DNA from: CAVTWH01 sp963850915
Lineage (GTDB): Bacteria; Actinomycetota; Actinomycetes; Mycobacteriales; Micromonosporaceae
Reading direction: 5' to 3'
Assembly (NCBI GenBank): GCA_963850915.1
Contig: CAWKND010000007.1
Coordinates: forward strand, 1 to 64,000
Length of the DNA stretch: 64,000 nt
Numbering within the stretch: the first letter of the stretch is position 1; every line of letters starts with the position of its first letter. Below are positions 27,718 through 36,370 of the stretch, piece by piece. A program made the translations under genes and the position numbers. The notes under the pieces were generated by a model, which searched no databases, had not been told where the DNA came from, and saw only the letters and a program-made list of their open reading frames with translations.

Positions 27718-28803
27718 TGTCGCTGACACTGGCCGTGGGCGCTGCTCGCACTGCTGGCCTTCCCGCTGCTGCTGGCGCTGCGCTGGTGGACTGCGGCGGC
27801 GCCGGCGGCGTACCGCGCTGCGGATGCCGAGCGTCACGCTGATCCGGGCGGCGCTGCCCGGGCGGTCGCCGTGGCGGCGGCGGATCCCATGTGGCTGTTC
27901 GCGGTCGGCCTGGTCGTCCTCGGCGTCGGTGCGGCCCGGCCGACCGGCGTCCGTGCTGGTGCCGTCCGACTCGTCCTCGATCCTGCTCGCGATCGACGTC
28001 TCCGTCCTCGATGTGCTCCACCGACGTCGCGCCCAACCGGCTGACGGCTGCCGAGAAGCGCCGCCCGCGACTTCATCAAGGCGCAGCACAACGGCACCAA
28101 GGTCGGGCCTGGTCGCGTTCTCCGGCATCGCCGCCCTGCTGGTGCCGCCGACCACCGACAAGGAGCAGCTGCTGGCGGCCATCGGTACGCTGCGCACCTC
28201 CCGGGGCACCGCGATCGGGCTGGGCATCCTGGCCGCCATCGACGCCATCGCCGAGATCAACCCGAACGTCGCGGCCACCGGGGTGGACCTGCCGGCGCCG
28301 CGCCCCCGGTACGGTCGACCTCCTACCAGCCGGACACCATCGTGGTGCTCACCGACGGCGCGAACACCCAGGGCGTCGACCCGGTCACCGCGGCCCAGCA
28401 GGCGGCGGCCCGGCACCTGCGCGTCTACACGATCGGCTTCGGTACCACCGAGCCGGCCGCCGTTCGTGTGTACCGCCGACCAGATCAGTGGCGACGCCCC
28501 GTTCCGTGGCGGCCCAGGCGGCAACGGTTCGGCGGTGGCGGTGGCGGCCGGGGCGGCCAGGAGATCGACGAGGACGCCCTGGACCAGGTCGCCGCGATCA
28601 CCGGCGGCAAGTACTTCCAGGCCAAGGACGCCAAGGAGCTGACCGACGCGCTGATCGACCTGCCCAGCTCGATCGTGCTGCAGCGCAAGCACGCCGAGAT
28701 CACCGTCTGGTTCGCCCTGGCCGGCGCGCTGCTCGTCCTGGTCGCCGTCGGCCTGACCCAGTGGTGGAGCCGACCCCGACCGGCGCCCACCCGCCCTCAC
28801 TGA
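27717..28803 (+). pseudogene. second VWA-domain membrane protein, frameshifted
   Basis: A paralogue of the preceding gene. Pieces read LLALLAFPLLLALRWWT, MWLFAVGLVVLGVGAARPT, SSILLAIDVS followed after a slip by MCSTDVAPNRLTAAE, VGLVAFSGIAALLVPPTTD, DTIVVLTDGANTQGVDPVTA, and the C-terminal ITVWFALAGALLVLVAVGLT membrane helix. At least eight single-base indels interrupt it (for example near 27740, 27885, 27948, 28003, 28061, 28110 and 28461). The stop at 28801-28803 precedes a strong hairpin. Function by family: membrane VWA partner of MoxR/DUF58. As with its neighbours, the protein-level signal is intact between the slips. Confidence 0.75.
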
Positions 28804-28827
28804 GACGAGGGGGCGTCGGTCGGGGTC

Positions 28828-28873
28828 GGACGCCGATGGCCGGGCCGTTCCCCCCGGTCGACCATCGGCGTCC
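28828..28873. terminator. bidirectional hairpin between convergent units
   Basis: GGACGCCGATGG (28828-28839) pairs perfectly with CCATCGGCGTCC (28862-28873). The 22-base interior contains further complementary CCGG-type bases. It lies between the operon ending at 28803 and the SDR gene ending at 28884. Confidence 0.75.
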
Positions 28874-28883
28874 GCCGTCGCGA

Positions 28884-29627
28884 TCAGGCGGTGAACCCGC
28901 CGTCGACGGTGATCGCGACTCCGGTGATGTACCGGCCGCCCTCGCCCGCCAGGTGCGCAACCGTCGCGGCGATGTCCTCGGCGGTGCCGTACCGGCCCAG
29001 CGCCGTGAAGCCGCCGAAGAAGCTGGCTGCCGGGCCGTCGGCGGGATTCATATCGGTGTCGATGAGTCCGCCGTGGATGACGGTGGCGGTGATGCCCCGT
29101 GGCCCCAGATCGCGGGCGAGTCCCTTGGTCAACCCGGTCAGCGCGGCCTTGGCCATCGTGTACAGCGTCATCCCCTCGACCGGTATCCGCTCGGCGAGGG
29201 CGCTGCCGATGGTGATGATCCGGCCGCCGCTGGTCATGTGCCGGGCTGCCGCCTGCGCGGCCAGGAACACCGCCCGCACGTCGACGGCGTAGATGTGATC
29301 CACCTGCTGCACGGTCAGCTGGTCGAGTGGGCCGGCGGTGATGATGCCGGCGTTGTTGACGAGGATGTCGATCCCGCCCAGTTGGGCAACGGTCTGCTCG
29401 ACCGCGCCGGTGACCGCGTCCGGGTCGGCGCTGTCGGCCTGGATGACCAGCGACCGTACCCCCTCGGCTTCGATCTTCTCCGCCACCGCCTGTGCCTTCT
29501 CGGCGGAGTTGTGGTACGTGATCGCGACGGCGGCGCCCTCGTACGCCAGCCGCTGGGCGATCGCCGCGCCGATGCCGCGACTGCCGCCGGTCACCAGCGC
29601 GACCCGCCCGGTCAACCCGGTGACCAT
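28884..29627 (-). CDS. SDR-family oxidoreductase (FabG-like)
   Basis: A 247-residue classical short-chain dehydrogenase: cofactor motif TGGSRGIG, NNAG in DILVNNAGI, catalytic Ser in TIGSALAER, Tyr-Lys in YTMAKAALTG, and C-terminal GVAITVDGGF. These enzymes reduce or oxidise carbonyl/hydroxyl groups with NAD(P)H. The ATG at 29627 shares its A with the stop of the SgcJ/EcaC-like gene (TGATG), so the pair is translationally coupled. No substrate can be named. It lies outside the obvious polyketide block, though still near its left side. Confidence 0.9.
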   Translation of the reverse strand: MVTGLTGRVALVTGGSRGIGAAIAQRLAYEGAAVAITYHNSAEKAQAVAEKIEAEGVRSLVIQADSADPDAVTGAVEQTVAQLGGIDILVNNAGIITAGPLDQLTVQQVDHIYAVDVRAVFLAAQAAARHMTSGGRIITIGSALAERIPVEGMTLYTMAKAALTGLTKGLARDLGPRGITATVIHGGLIDTDMNPADGPAASFFGGFTALGRYGTAEDIAATVAHLAGEGGRYITGVAITVDGGFTA

Positions 29628-30091
29628 CACGGGGTACCCGCCGGGCACTCGTGGTACGCCTCGATCCGCCAGCGGCCGGCGTGCTGGGCCAGCAGCCACG
29701 TCGCGAACGACCAGCGCTCGGCCGGTGGCTGCGTCTCGTGCTGGAAAACGGTGGCACTCCGAGTGATCACGACCGCGGTACCGGCCGGGGCGTCGTCTGC
29801 GACGCCGGCCGGGAAGCGCACGTTCTGTACGTTGTGGATGCGCCGGGAGCCGTGCAGCGGACCGGCGAACGCCTCGGCCATGCTGGTACCGATGTCCGCC
29901 CGGCTGCGCACGTGGAATCCGGGCAGGGTTGCGGTCGCCTGGTCGGCGTAGTGCGCGCTGAACGCGGTCGCGTCGCCGGCCGCCCAGGCCTCGGCAACCG
30001 CCTCGACGACCGAGCGCACGGCCTGCTCGTCCTGGGCCGGCGACACTGGTGCAGGTGATACAGGCGGCCGTGACACGGGTGGTGCTGACAT
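29627..30091 (-). CDS. SgcJ/EcaC-family (SnoaL-like) protein
   Basis: A 154-residue NTF2/SnoaL-fold protein. A Pro-rich N-terminus leads to the typical SgcJ/EcaC run VRSVVEAVAEAWAAGDATAF, then HYADQATATLPG and a C-terminal RWRIEAYHECP. A perfect AGGAGG precedes ATG 30091. The family was named from oxidoreductase-like proteins in enediyne and calicheamicin-type clusters but is also common in stand-alone settings; biochemical roles are mostly undefined. It is coupled to the SDR downstream. A small hairpin (30113-30132) separates it from the sigma factor gene upstream. Confidence 0.85.
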   Translation of the reverse strand: MSAPPVSRPPVSPAPVSPAQDEQAVRSVVEAVAEAWAAGDATAFSAHYADQATATLPGFHVRSRADIGTSMAEAFAGPLHGSRRIHNVQNVRFPAGVADDAPAGTAVVITRSATVFQHETQPPAERWSFATWLLAQHAGRWRIEAYHECPAGTP

Positions 30092-30112
30092 GGTGTCCTC
30101 CTGAGGTTCTCA

Positions 30113-30132
30113 ACGGTCTTTCACCAGACCGT
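30113..30132 (-). terminator. possible weak hairpin after the sigma factor gene
   Basis: ACGGTCT (30113-30119) pairs with AGACCGT (30126-30132) around a six-base loop. It is positioned after the ECF gene and before the SgcJ-like gene on the minus strand. Only seven pairs, so it may attenuate rather than terminate. Confidence 0.35.
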
Positions 30133-30171
30133 CGCGGCACCCACCCCGATTTGGACACGCTCGACCGGAAG

Positions 30172-31386
30172 TCAGCCGGCGGTCAACAGCTCCAGTCGCC
30201 GCAACAGCTCCGCGCGCTCGACCGCGTTGCTGGACAGCTCGATCGCCTGGCGGTACGAGCGCTCGGCGCCGGCCCGGTCGCCTGCTCGCCGGAGCAGGTC
30301 GGCGTGCAGCGCGTACAGCGGCTGGTACCCGGCCAGAGCCGGCTCGTCCAGCAGCGGAACCAGTAGCGCCAGGCCGGCTGCCGGCCCATCGGCGAAGCCC
30401 ACGGCGGCCGCGTGGTTGACCGCCACGACCGGCGACGGATTGACCGCGCGCAACGCCTGGTACAGCTGGGCGATCGTCGGCCAGTCCGGCTCCCCGGCGA
30501 GATGCAGCGCGGCGATCGCTGCCTGCAGCTGGTACTCGCCTGGCTGGTCGGCCTGCCGGAGCGCCAGCAGACCCGCGCTGATCCGGTCCCGATCCCAGCC
30601 CGAGCGATCCTGCTCCGCCAGGCTGACGTAGCCGCCGTCCGGGTCGACCCGGGCGGTACTGCGCGCGTGGTGCAGCAGCATCAGCGCCAGCAGGCCCCAC
30701 GCCTCGGTCTGCTCGGGCAGCAGCTCGCACAGCAACTGCCCGAGGCGGATGGCCTCGCCGCAGAGTTCCTCGCGTACCAACCGGTCGCCCGCGCTGGCCG
30801 AGTACCCCTCGTTGAAGATCAGGTACACCACCCGGAGTACGCCACGCATCCGCCCGGGCAGCTCGTCGCCGACCGGGATCCGGTACCGGATATGCGCGTC
30901 GGCGATCTTCCGCTTCGCCCGGACGATCCGCTTGCCCATCGTCGGCTCGGCGACCAGGAACGCGCGCGCGATCTCGCCGGTGGTCAGCCCGCCGATCGTA
31001 CGCAGGGTGAGGGCGACCCGGGCGGAGATGTCGAGTGCCGGATGGCAGCAGGTGAAGATCAGCCGGAGCCGGTCATCCTCGATGGCTTCCTCCCGGTACT
31101 CCGATGGATCTTCCAGGCGCAGCAGCTCGGCCAGGCGCGCCGCCCGGTCGGCGAGCGACCGGTCACGGCGCAGCAGATCGATGGCCCGCCGGCGCGCGGC
31201 CACCGTGATCCACGCCCCGGGCCGCTCCGGTACGCCGTCCCGTGGCCAGCTGGTGAGCGCCGCCGCGAACGCGTCCTGTACCGCGTCCTCGGCCAGCTGG
31301 AAGTCACCGACCTGCCGGATGAGCGTGGCCAGTACCGCCGCACGCTCCTGGCGGTACACCCGGGCGACCTCGTCCGGATCACTCAT
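30172..31386 (-). CDS. ECF42-type RNA polymerase sigma factor with C-terminal TPR-like extension
   Basis: The 404-residue sigma factor has sigma region 2 (DFQLAEDAVQDAFAAAL, residues about 27-43), region 4 with an HTH (GGLTTGEIARAFLVAEPTM), and a 200-residue C-terminal extension. The extension contains LPEQTEAWGLLALMLLHHAR and paired-helix units near its end. This layout, plus a DGPF-domain gene immediately upstream, defines the ECF42 group, which has no anti-sigma factor and in which the extension is needed for activity. ATG 31386 lies within the end of the DGPF gene (8-bp overlap). Targets are typically the DGPF genes themselves; the inducing signal is unknown. Confidence 0.92.
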   Translation of the reverse strand: MSDPDEVARVYRQERAAVLATLIRQVGDFQLAEDAVQDAFAAALTSWPRDGVPERPGAWITVAARRRAIDLLRRDRSLADRAARLAELLRLEDPSEYREEAIEDDRLRLIFTCCHPALDISARVALTLRTIGGLTTGEIARAFLVAEPTMGKRIVRAKRKIADAHIRYRIPVGDELPGRMRGVLRVVYLIFNEGYSASAGDRLVREELCGEAIRLGQLLCELLPEQTEAWGLLALMLLHHARSTARVDPDGGYVSLAEQDRSGWDRDRISAGLLALRQADQPGEYQLQAAIAALHLAGEPDWPTIAQLYQALRAVNPSPVVAVNHAAAVGFADGPAAGLALLVPLLDEPALAGYQPLYALHADLLRRAGDRAGAERSYRQAIELSSNAVERAELLRRLELLTAG

Positions 31387-31750
31387 CCGTGACGGCGGAG
31401 ATCGACGCCGCGTCCATGACCGGGCGCACCTCGACCGAGCCGAACCGCGCTGTCGGCAGCCGGGCCGCGTGGCCGAGCGCCTCGTCCAGATCCGCGCACC
31501 GCAACAGGTAGTAGCCGGCGAGGACCTCCTTGGTGGTCGCGAACGGTCCGTCGACGAGCTCCACCTCACCCTGGCGTACCCGTACCGTCGTGGCCGTGGC
31601 CACCGTGTGCAGCGGGGCGTTGCCGATCAGTACCCCGGCCGCCCGCAGGCTCTCGGTGATCTCCAGCCACAGCGGTAGTTCGGCCCACCTCTCCCGCTCC
31701 CCGGCCTCATCGGTCTCAGGTGCGTACAGCAACAGCATGTACTCCGGCAT
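31379..31750 (-). CDS. DGPF/YCII-domain partner of the ECF42 sigma factor
   Basis: The 123-residue protein begins MPEYMLLLYAPE and carries the signature VDGPFATTKEVLAGYYLL, from which the DGPF family takes its name. ATG 31750 has GGGGAG six bases upstream; in-frame codons before it look non-coding. It overlaps the sigma factor start by 8 bp, so the pair is cotranslated. DGPF proteins accompany ECF42 sigma factors throughout actinobacteria and are usual targets of that sigma. Their biochemistry is unsolved, though the fold is ferredoxin-like (dimeric alpha+beta barrel). Confidence 0.92.
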   Translation of the reverse strand: MPEYMLLLYAPETDEAGERERWAELPLWLEITESLRAAGVLIGNAPLHTVATATTVRVRQGEVELVDGPFATTKEVLAGYYLLRCADLDEALGHAARLPTARFGSVEVRPVMDAASISAVTDE

Positions 31751-31824
31751 CGCGGCTCCCCACTTTTCGTACAGCCTCACACCTGTACGACGTAGCCGCG
31801 GGGCGGTTTTGGACCGGAGCCTGC

Positions 31825-32547
31825 TCAGTGGCCCATCGCCAGGCCGCCGTCGATCGGGATGATCGCGCCGGTCACGTAGCTGGCCGAGTCACTGGCCAGC
31901 CAGGTGACGGCCGACGGGATCTCGTCGGGCGTGCCGAACCGGCCGGTGGGGATGGAGCGCTCGTAGAAGGTACGCAGGTTCTTCGGCAGATCCGCGAGCA
32001 TGTCCGTGTCGACGAAGCCGGGCGCGACGACGTTGGCGGTGATGGACCGGGTGGCCAGCTCCCGGCTGATCGAGCGGGCCATCCCGACCAGGCCGGACTT
32101 GCTCGCCGCGTAGTTCACCTCGCCGGGACTGCCGCACATGCCGGCCGCGGACGAGATGAAGATCATCCGACCCCAGCGCGCGGCGGCCATCGGCTTCGCC
32201 GCCCGCTTGGCACAGCGCCACGCACCCGCCAGATTGGTGTCCACCACCCGGGTGAACTGCTCCTCGGACATGTCCAGCAGCACCGTCGCGTCGGTGATCC
32301 CGGAGTTGGCGACGAGTACCTCGACCGGGCCCAGCTCCTTCTCGACGGTACTGAACGCGGTGTCCACGGTGGCCGCATCGGTGACGTCGCAGTAGACGCC
32401 GAAGAGCCCCTCCTCGGGGCCGGTCGCGCCGCCGGGCCAGCTGCCCCGGTGGGTGATGGCGACCCGGTCACCCTGCTTGGCGAAGGCCTGGGCGATCACC
32501 AGACCGATCCCCCGGTTGCCGCCGGTCACCAGTACGGTTCTCGCCAC
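31825..32547 (-). CDS. 3-oxoacyl-ACP reductase-like SDR
   Basis: A 240-residue FabG-type reductase: TGGNRGIG cofactor loop, NSGITDATVLL, catalytic Ser in MIFISSAAG, YAASKSGLVG (Tyr/Lys), and a closing YVTGAIIPIDGGL. GTG 32547 has AGGAGG five bases upstream. FabG enzymes reduce beta-ketoacyl-ACP with NADPH. The two tandem TTCAAGG heptamers in its upstream region are shared with other promoters of the cluster, so I place it as the likely left-end gene of the polyketide cluster, where it could supply ketoreduction for the discrete ketosynthases. Confidence 0.88.
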   Translation of the reverse strand: MARTVLVTGGNRGIGLVIAQAFAKQGDRVAITHRGSWPGGATGPEEGLFGVYCDVTDAATVDTAFSTVEKELGPVEVLVANSGITDATVLLDMSEEQFTRVVDTNLAGAWRCAKRAAKPMAAARWGRMIFISSAAGMCGSPGEVNYAASKSGLVGMARSISRELATRSITANVVAPGFVDTDMLADLPKNLRTFYERSIPTGRFGTPDEIPSAVTWLASDSASYVTGAIIPIDGGLAMGH

Positions 32548-32620
32548 GCCAGCCTCCTCGCCCGATGGTGCCACCCGGCCGGGCGGCCGAGGATGTCCGG
32601 CCCCCAGTCTGCCCGGACTG

Positions 32621-32638
32621 CCTTGAACGGACCTTGAA
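32621..32638 (-). promoter_or_regulatory. SARP-type heptamer repeats upstream of the FabG-like gene
   Basis: On the minus strand TTCAAGG occurs twice, at 32638-32632 and 32627-32621, exactly 11 bp apart with spacer TCCG. A CAGACT (-10-like) begins nine bases after the second copy. Heptamer repeats in 11-bp phase 8-9 bp from a -10 are the hallmark of SARP activator sites. Confidence 0.6.
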
Positions 32639-32696
32639 GCTGCGCGGAAGCCTTGGTGGCACTGGCTTTCCGGCGCAGCCGGTGCCGCCCGCGCGG

Positions 32697-33572
32697 TCAG
32701 TTGGCGGTGGTCGGGTGTGCGGCCCAGTGCCGGCGCAGCAGGGGTACCAGGTCGGCGCCGCGCTCGTCGGGGAAGAACAGCCGGGCGCCGTCCAGCTCCA
32801 CGATCTCGGTCACGCCGGGGATGGTCTCGCGCAGCCAGTGCGCCCAGCGCAGGTCGAAGAAGACATCGTCGGTACCCCAGACGATCAGTGTCGGTACCGT
32901 CAGCTCGCGCAGCTGTGGCTCGATGGCCACCAGGTCACTGTTGCTCAGTGAGGCCACCCAGCGCTGGAACTGCCTGGCCGACTGCTTGCTCCCGAGTACC
33001 GGCCGCAGGTATGCGATCAGCACGTCGTCGGAGGGCAAGGCGGGGTCCTGGTAGCCCGAGCCGAAGATGGTCTTCCGCGCCCGCGGCAGGTTGTTCAGGG
33101 TACGGGCGGCCAGCGGCGCGAGCAGTCCGGCACGGGCCAGCCGCCAGGTGGCCTTGAACGCCTTCGGGGGTACGTTGCCGCGCGTTTCGCAATTGGTCAG
33201 CGTGAAGGTGGCGAGGCGCTGTGGCTGGTGCGCCGCGACGATCTGCGCCACGGCTCCGCCGGTGTCGTTGGCGACCAGGTCGATATCGGTGAGCTCGAGT
33301 GCCGCGCAGAACTCCTCGACAACCGCGGCGAGGCCGGTCAGCGACAGGTCCTGGTCCTCGCGTACCGGCGTGCGACCGTGCAGTGGCAGGTCGAGCGCGA
33401 TGCACCGGTGTTCGTGCTGGAGTTCGCCGATGACGTTGCGCCAGAGGTAGCCGTTGGTACCGACGCCGTGGATGAACAGCGCCGGCCGGCCGGTACCGAC
33501 GTCGAGGTAGCTGACCTCGCCGAGTCGGGTGCTCACGGTACGCCGGTGGGTGTCGTACTCGGCCAGGTCCAT
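32697..33572 (-). CDS. alpha/beta-hydrolase, Asp nucleophile, catalytic His not seen
   Basis: The 291-residue alpha/beta-hydrolase has the oxyanion region LFIHGVGTNGYLW and a nucleophile elbow LVANDTGGAV, with Asp where esterases have Ser, as in haloalkane dehalogenase and epoxide hydrolase relatives. A later acid lies in VWGTDDVFFDL. The catalytic His normally sits just before FP in the last motif, but here that segment reads ELDGARLFFPDERG. Activity is therefore uncertain, or another His serves. ATG 33572 has GGAG eight bases upstream; the ATG at 33590 lacks a site. It is divergent from the KASIII-like gene and may tailor the polyketide. Confidence 0.8.
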   Translation of the reverse strand: MDLAEYDTHRRTVSTRLGEVSYLDVGTGRPALFIHGVGTNGYLWRNVIGELQHEHRCIALDLPLHGRTPVREDQDLSLTGLAAVVEEFCAALELTDIDLVANDTGGAVAQIVAAHQPQRLATFTLTNCETRGNVPPKAFKATWRLARAGLLAPLAARTLNNLPRARKTIFGSGYQDPALPSDDVLIAYLRPVLGSKQSARQFQRWVASLSNSDLVAIEPQLRELTVPTLIVWGTDDVFFDLRWAHWLRETIPGVTEIVELDGARLFFPDERGADLVPLLRRHWAAHPTTAN

Positions 33573-33818
33573 TGTGGCCACTCCATTCATGGACGGGAAT
33601 GCCGACAGCGAATCCTAGCGGGCTGCGCTGGACTTGTGGCGGCCGAGTACAGCTGGCGGGAGCCCTTTGTTTCCAGGCGATTCTCTACTCAAACGCAGCC
33701 TCGGCCCGGCCGTTCCGCCGCTCGCCCGCGATACCTTGTCGAACGGGTTCGCTCCCCCGGCTGCCGCATTCGCCCCGCCTCTTCGCAGGTCCCGGCGTCG
33801 CCACGAAGGGATTCGGTC

Positions 33819-34850
33819 ATGAAGATCGACAACGTGTACTTCAGCTCCCTCGGAACAATGATTCCGGAGACGGCCAGTGCCCAGGAGGCGGTCGCGCTGG
33901 GGCTGTACGACGCGGAGGCATTCGTCCAGAATCAATTGACCGCGGTCTGTATCGCCGGGGAGATCTCGCCACCCGAGATGGCCGTCGAGGCGGCCAAGCA
34001 GGCACTGGCCCGGGCCGGCGAGGACGCGACGAACCTGGCGATGCTGTTCCACTCCGCGGCTTTCCTGCAGGGGCCGGAGATGTGGCTGCCCAGCTACTAC
34101 ATCCTGCGCGAAATCGGCGGCAACGGGGTACCGGCGTTCGACATCCGGATGGGCTGCAACAGCGTCTTCGCCTCCCTGGAGCTGGCCGCCAGCCGGATGG
34201 CCACGCTGGACCCGGACCGCACGGTACTGATCACCGCTGCGGACAACATGGGCTCGCCGCTGATCGACCGGTGGAACGTACCCGGCTTCATCGTCGGCGA
34301 CGCCGCCAGCGCACTGCTGCTCAGCCAGCGCTCCGGCTTTGCCCGGCTGCTGGCGATCGGTTCGATGTCGGTGACCGAACTCGAGCCTATGCACCGGGGC
34401 GAGGAGCCGCTGTTCCCGCCCGGCGCCACCAGCGGCCGGAAGATCGACATGCTGGCCCGGGGCATGCACTTCGTGGAGAACGTGATGGAGATCCAGCAGG
34501 CCGGCGAGATGACGGTCAAGGGGCTGCAGGAGTTGACCGGCCGTACGCTGGCCGAGGCGGGCGTGGAGAAGGCGGGCATCAAGAAGCTGATCTACGGCAA
34601 CTCCGCCGGGTACTTCCTGGAGCACCTGGTACTCAACCCGTTGGGCTTCACCTTCGAGCAGTCCACCTGGGCGTACGGCGCGGGCATCGGGCACACCGGC
34701 GCCAGCGACCAGCTGCTGTCCCTGAACCACCTGGTCACCTCGGGCGCGGTGGAGCCCGGCGACAAGATCCTGATCGCCGGCGGTGCGCCCGGGTACTCGC
34801 TGTCCTGTGCGGTGGTGGAGATCCAGGAGATTCCGTCCTGGGTTGATTAG
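33819..34850 (+). CDS. KASIII-like acyltransferase candidate (1)
   Basis: A 343-residue thiolase-fold protein. The catalytic Cys lies in FDIRMGCNSVFASLELAASR. The usual PHQAN histidine motif is replaced around IYGNSAGYFLEH, and the GNTSAAS asparagine motif reads GHTGASDQLLSLN. Similar diverged KASIII proteins (CerJ/ChlB3 group) transfer acyl groups to O or N in antibiotic pathways rather than condense carbon chains. It starts at ATG 33819; the open frame continues far upstream without coding character. Its stop overlaps by four bases that of the convergent glycosyltransferase. A paralogue lies at 39250-40284. The acyl donor and acceptor are not known; a glycosyl hydroxyl is an attractive guess given two glycosyltransferases nearby. 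Confidence 0.8.
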   Translation: MKIDNVYFSSLGTMIPETASAQEAVALGLYDAEAFVQNQLTAVCIAGEISPPEMAVEAAKQALARAGEDATNLAMLFHSAAFLQGPEMWLPSYYILREIGGNGVPAFDIRMGCNSVFASLELAASRMATLDPDRTVLITAADNMGSPLIDRWNVPGFIVGDAASALLLSQRSGFARLLAIGSMSVTELEPMHRGEEPLFPPGATSGRKIDMLARGMHFVENVMEIQQAGEMTVKGLQELTGRTLAEAGVEKAGIKKLIYGNSAGYFLEHLVLNPLGFTFEQSTWAYGAGIGHTGASDQLLSLNHLVTSGAVEPGDKILIAGGAPGYSLSCAVVEIQEIPSWVD

Positions 34851-36121
34851 CCCGGGAGTGGCGCGGCCCAACTGCCGAGGTACGCCTCGATGTGCTTGGC
34901 GGCCAACGATGTCGCCTCCGGCTCGGCACGCAGCCGCCGGCCGTACTCGGCGGCTCGGTCCCGGATGGCCGGCTCCCGCAGCCGCTGCAGCCCGTCGCGT
35001 AGTACCTCCCCGGTCAGCTCGTGGAAGCGCACGTGCACGCCGATGCCGAGACGTGCCAACTGCTCCCCCCAGAACGGCTGGTCGAAGAAGGACGAGCAGA
35101 CCATGGTGGGTAGGCCGGCCCGTACGCCGGACGCGGTGATCGAGGCACTCCCGTGGTGTACCACCAGTGCGCAGCGCGGCAGTACCAGGTCGTAGTCGAC
35201 GTAGGGCAGCACCCGCAGCTGTTCGTCGGACCGGGCAGCGAGCCCGGCGAGCCCCCAGCCGGTGGCCACCAGCGCACGCAGGCCGGCCTCCCGGCAGACC
35301 CGGGCGACTGTGTCGAGCATGGCGGCCGGCTCCTCGGTGAAGGTACTGCCGAAGGTGAGGAAGGCCGGCGGGTCGCCCGCGTCGAGCCAGGCGTCCAGCT
35401 CGGGATCGAGCGCGGTGCTGCCCAGCAGGGCCAGGTCGGCCCGGTCCAGCCGCATGTCACCGACGTACGGCCGGTGGCTGTCCCAGGTCAGCCCGGGGGT
35501 CAGTACGGCACTGTAGGACTGCAGCTCCAACGGGCGCCGGGCCGGTTTTTCCGCGCGGGCCGGCAGGCCGAGGCGGTCGCGGAACCGCTGCGTGGACTCC
35601 CGGGTGTGCTCCCGGTTCAGCCGTACGAACTGAAGGTAGGTGGCCCGGTTGGCCGCCTCGGTGGCGAGTGGGTGCACGGTGACCAGCGGGTGCGGTACGA
35701 CACCGTTGATCCGGCGCGGGAAGCAGTCCTGTACGACCACGGGTACCCCGGTGGCCTGCGACAGGGCGAGCGCCCGAGACTCCAGAAGTACCCCGGTGAC
35801 AATCGCGTCCGCCCCCTCGCACAGGGCGATCACCTCGTCGTCGAGCCTCTCCTCGTACACCTGGGTCAGCTGGTACAGCTGGCGGGAGAAGGCCTCCGCG
35901 TCACCGGCGGCCACCCAAGCCCGCCCCGCTGCCGACTCGATCAGCTGCTCGGAGTCCCAGCCGAGGGGTACCGCGTCCAGGCCCAGCCGGTGCGCGATCT
36001 CCACCAGGTTCACCGACAGCCCGAGCACCACCTCGTACCCGCGCCGGCGCAGCTGCGCGCCGAGCGCGACGATCGGGTGGATGTCGCCCCGGGTACCGAG
36101 GGTCATCAGTGCGATCCGCAC
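34847..36121 (-). CDS. GT1-family (MGT-type) glycosyltransferase (1)
   Basis: The 424-residue GT-B protein has the N-terminal MTLGTRGDIHPIVALGAQLR of antibiotic glycosyltransferases, and a C-terminal donor-binding region with VLPYVDYDLVLPRCALVVHH, HGSASITASGVRAGLPTMV and SSFFDQPFWGEQLARLGIG. These transfer nucleotide-activated sugars to natural-product aglycones. GTG 36121 has GAGGAG six bases upstream and directly precedes the conserved RIALMTLGTRGD; the frame upstream is non-coding. It diverges from a second glycosyltransferase at 36371. No deoxysugar genes are visible in the window, so the sugar may be a common one or made elsewhere. Confidence 0.9.
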   Translation of the reverse strand: MRIALMTLGTRGDIHPIVALGAQLRRRGYEVVLGLSVNLVEIAHRLGLDAVPLGWDSEQLIESAAGRAWVAAGDAEAFSRQLYQLTQVYEERLDDEVIALCEGADAIVTGVLLESRALALSQATGVPVVVQDCFPRRINGVVPHPLVTVHPLATEAANRATYLQFVRLNREHTRESTQRFRDRLGLPARAEKPARRPLELQSYSAVLTPGLTWDSHRPYVGDMRLDRADLALLGSTALDPELDAWLDAGDPPAFLTFGSTFTEEPAAMLDTVARVCREAGLRALVATGWGLAGLAARSDEQLRVLPYVDYDLVLPRCALVVHHGSASITASGVRAGLPTMVCSSFFDQPFWGEQLARLGIGVHVRFHELTGEVLRDGLQRLREPAIRDRAAEYGRRLRAEPEATSLAAKHIEAYLGSWAAPLPG

Positions 36122-36370
36122 GAGCCGCTCCTCATCTGGCGCCGCAAGGCTTCGGGGCCGGCAGCGTCGGACGCTAACAGCGGTTCCGGGGGCGGTCAAC
36201 GCGCGTGGCCACCCCGCGGGGTACCGGCAGGGCGGCTACCAGCGCTGTCCCGCAACGGTTCCGCCGTTTCTCCGCCGCGCTTCGATCCGACTCAAATCCA
36301 CGCCCGCCTATCCGGCATTAGGGTCGGCCCATCCCCGATGCAACGTCCGGCCGGTACCCGAGGAGGAGTC

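Noticed and set aside
35153..36370. Upstream in-frame extension of the glycosyltransferase 2 frame
   Set aside because: The extension runs antisense through glycosyltransferase 1, while a perfect AGGAGGAG and the conserved N-terminus mark ATG 36371 as the start.
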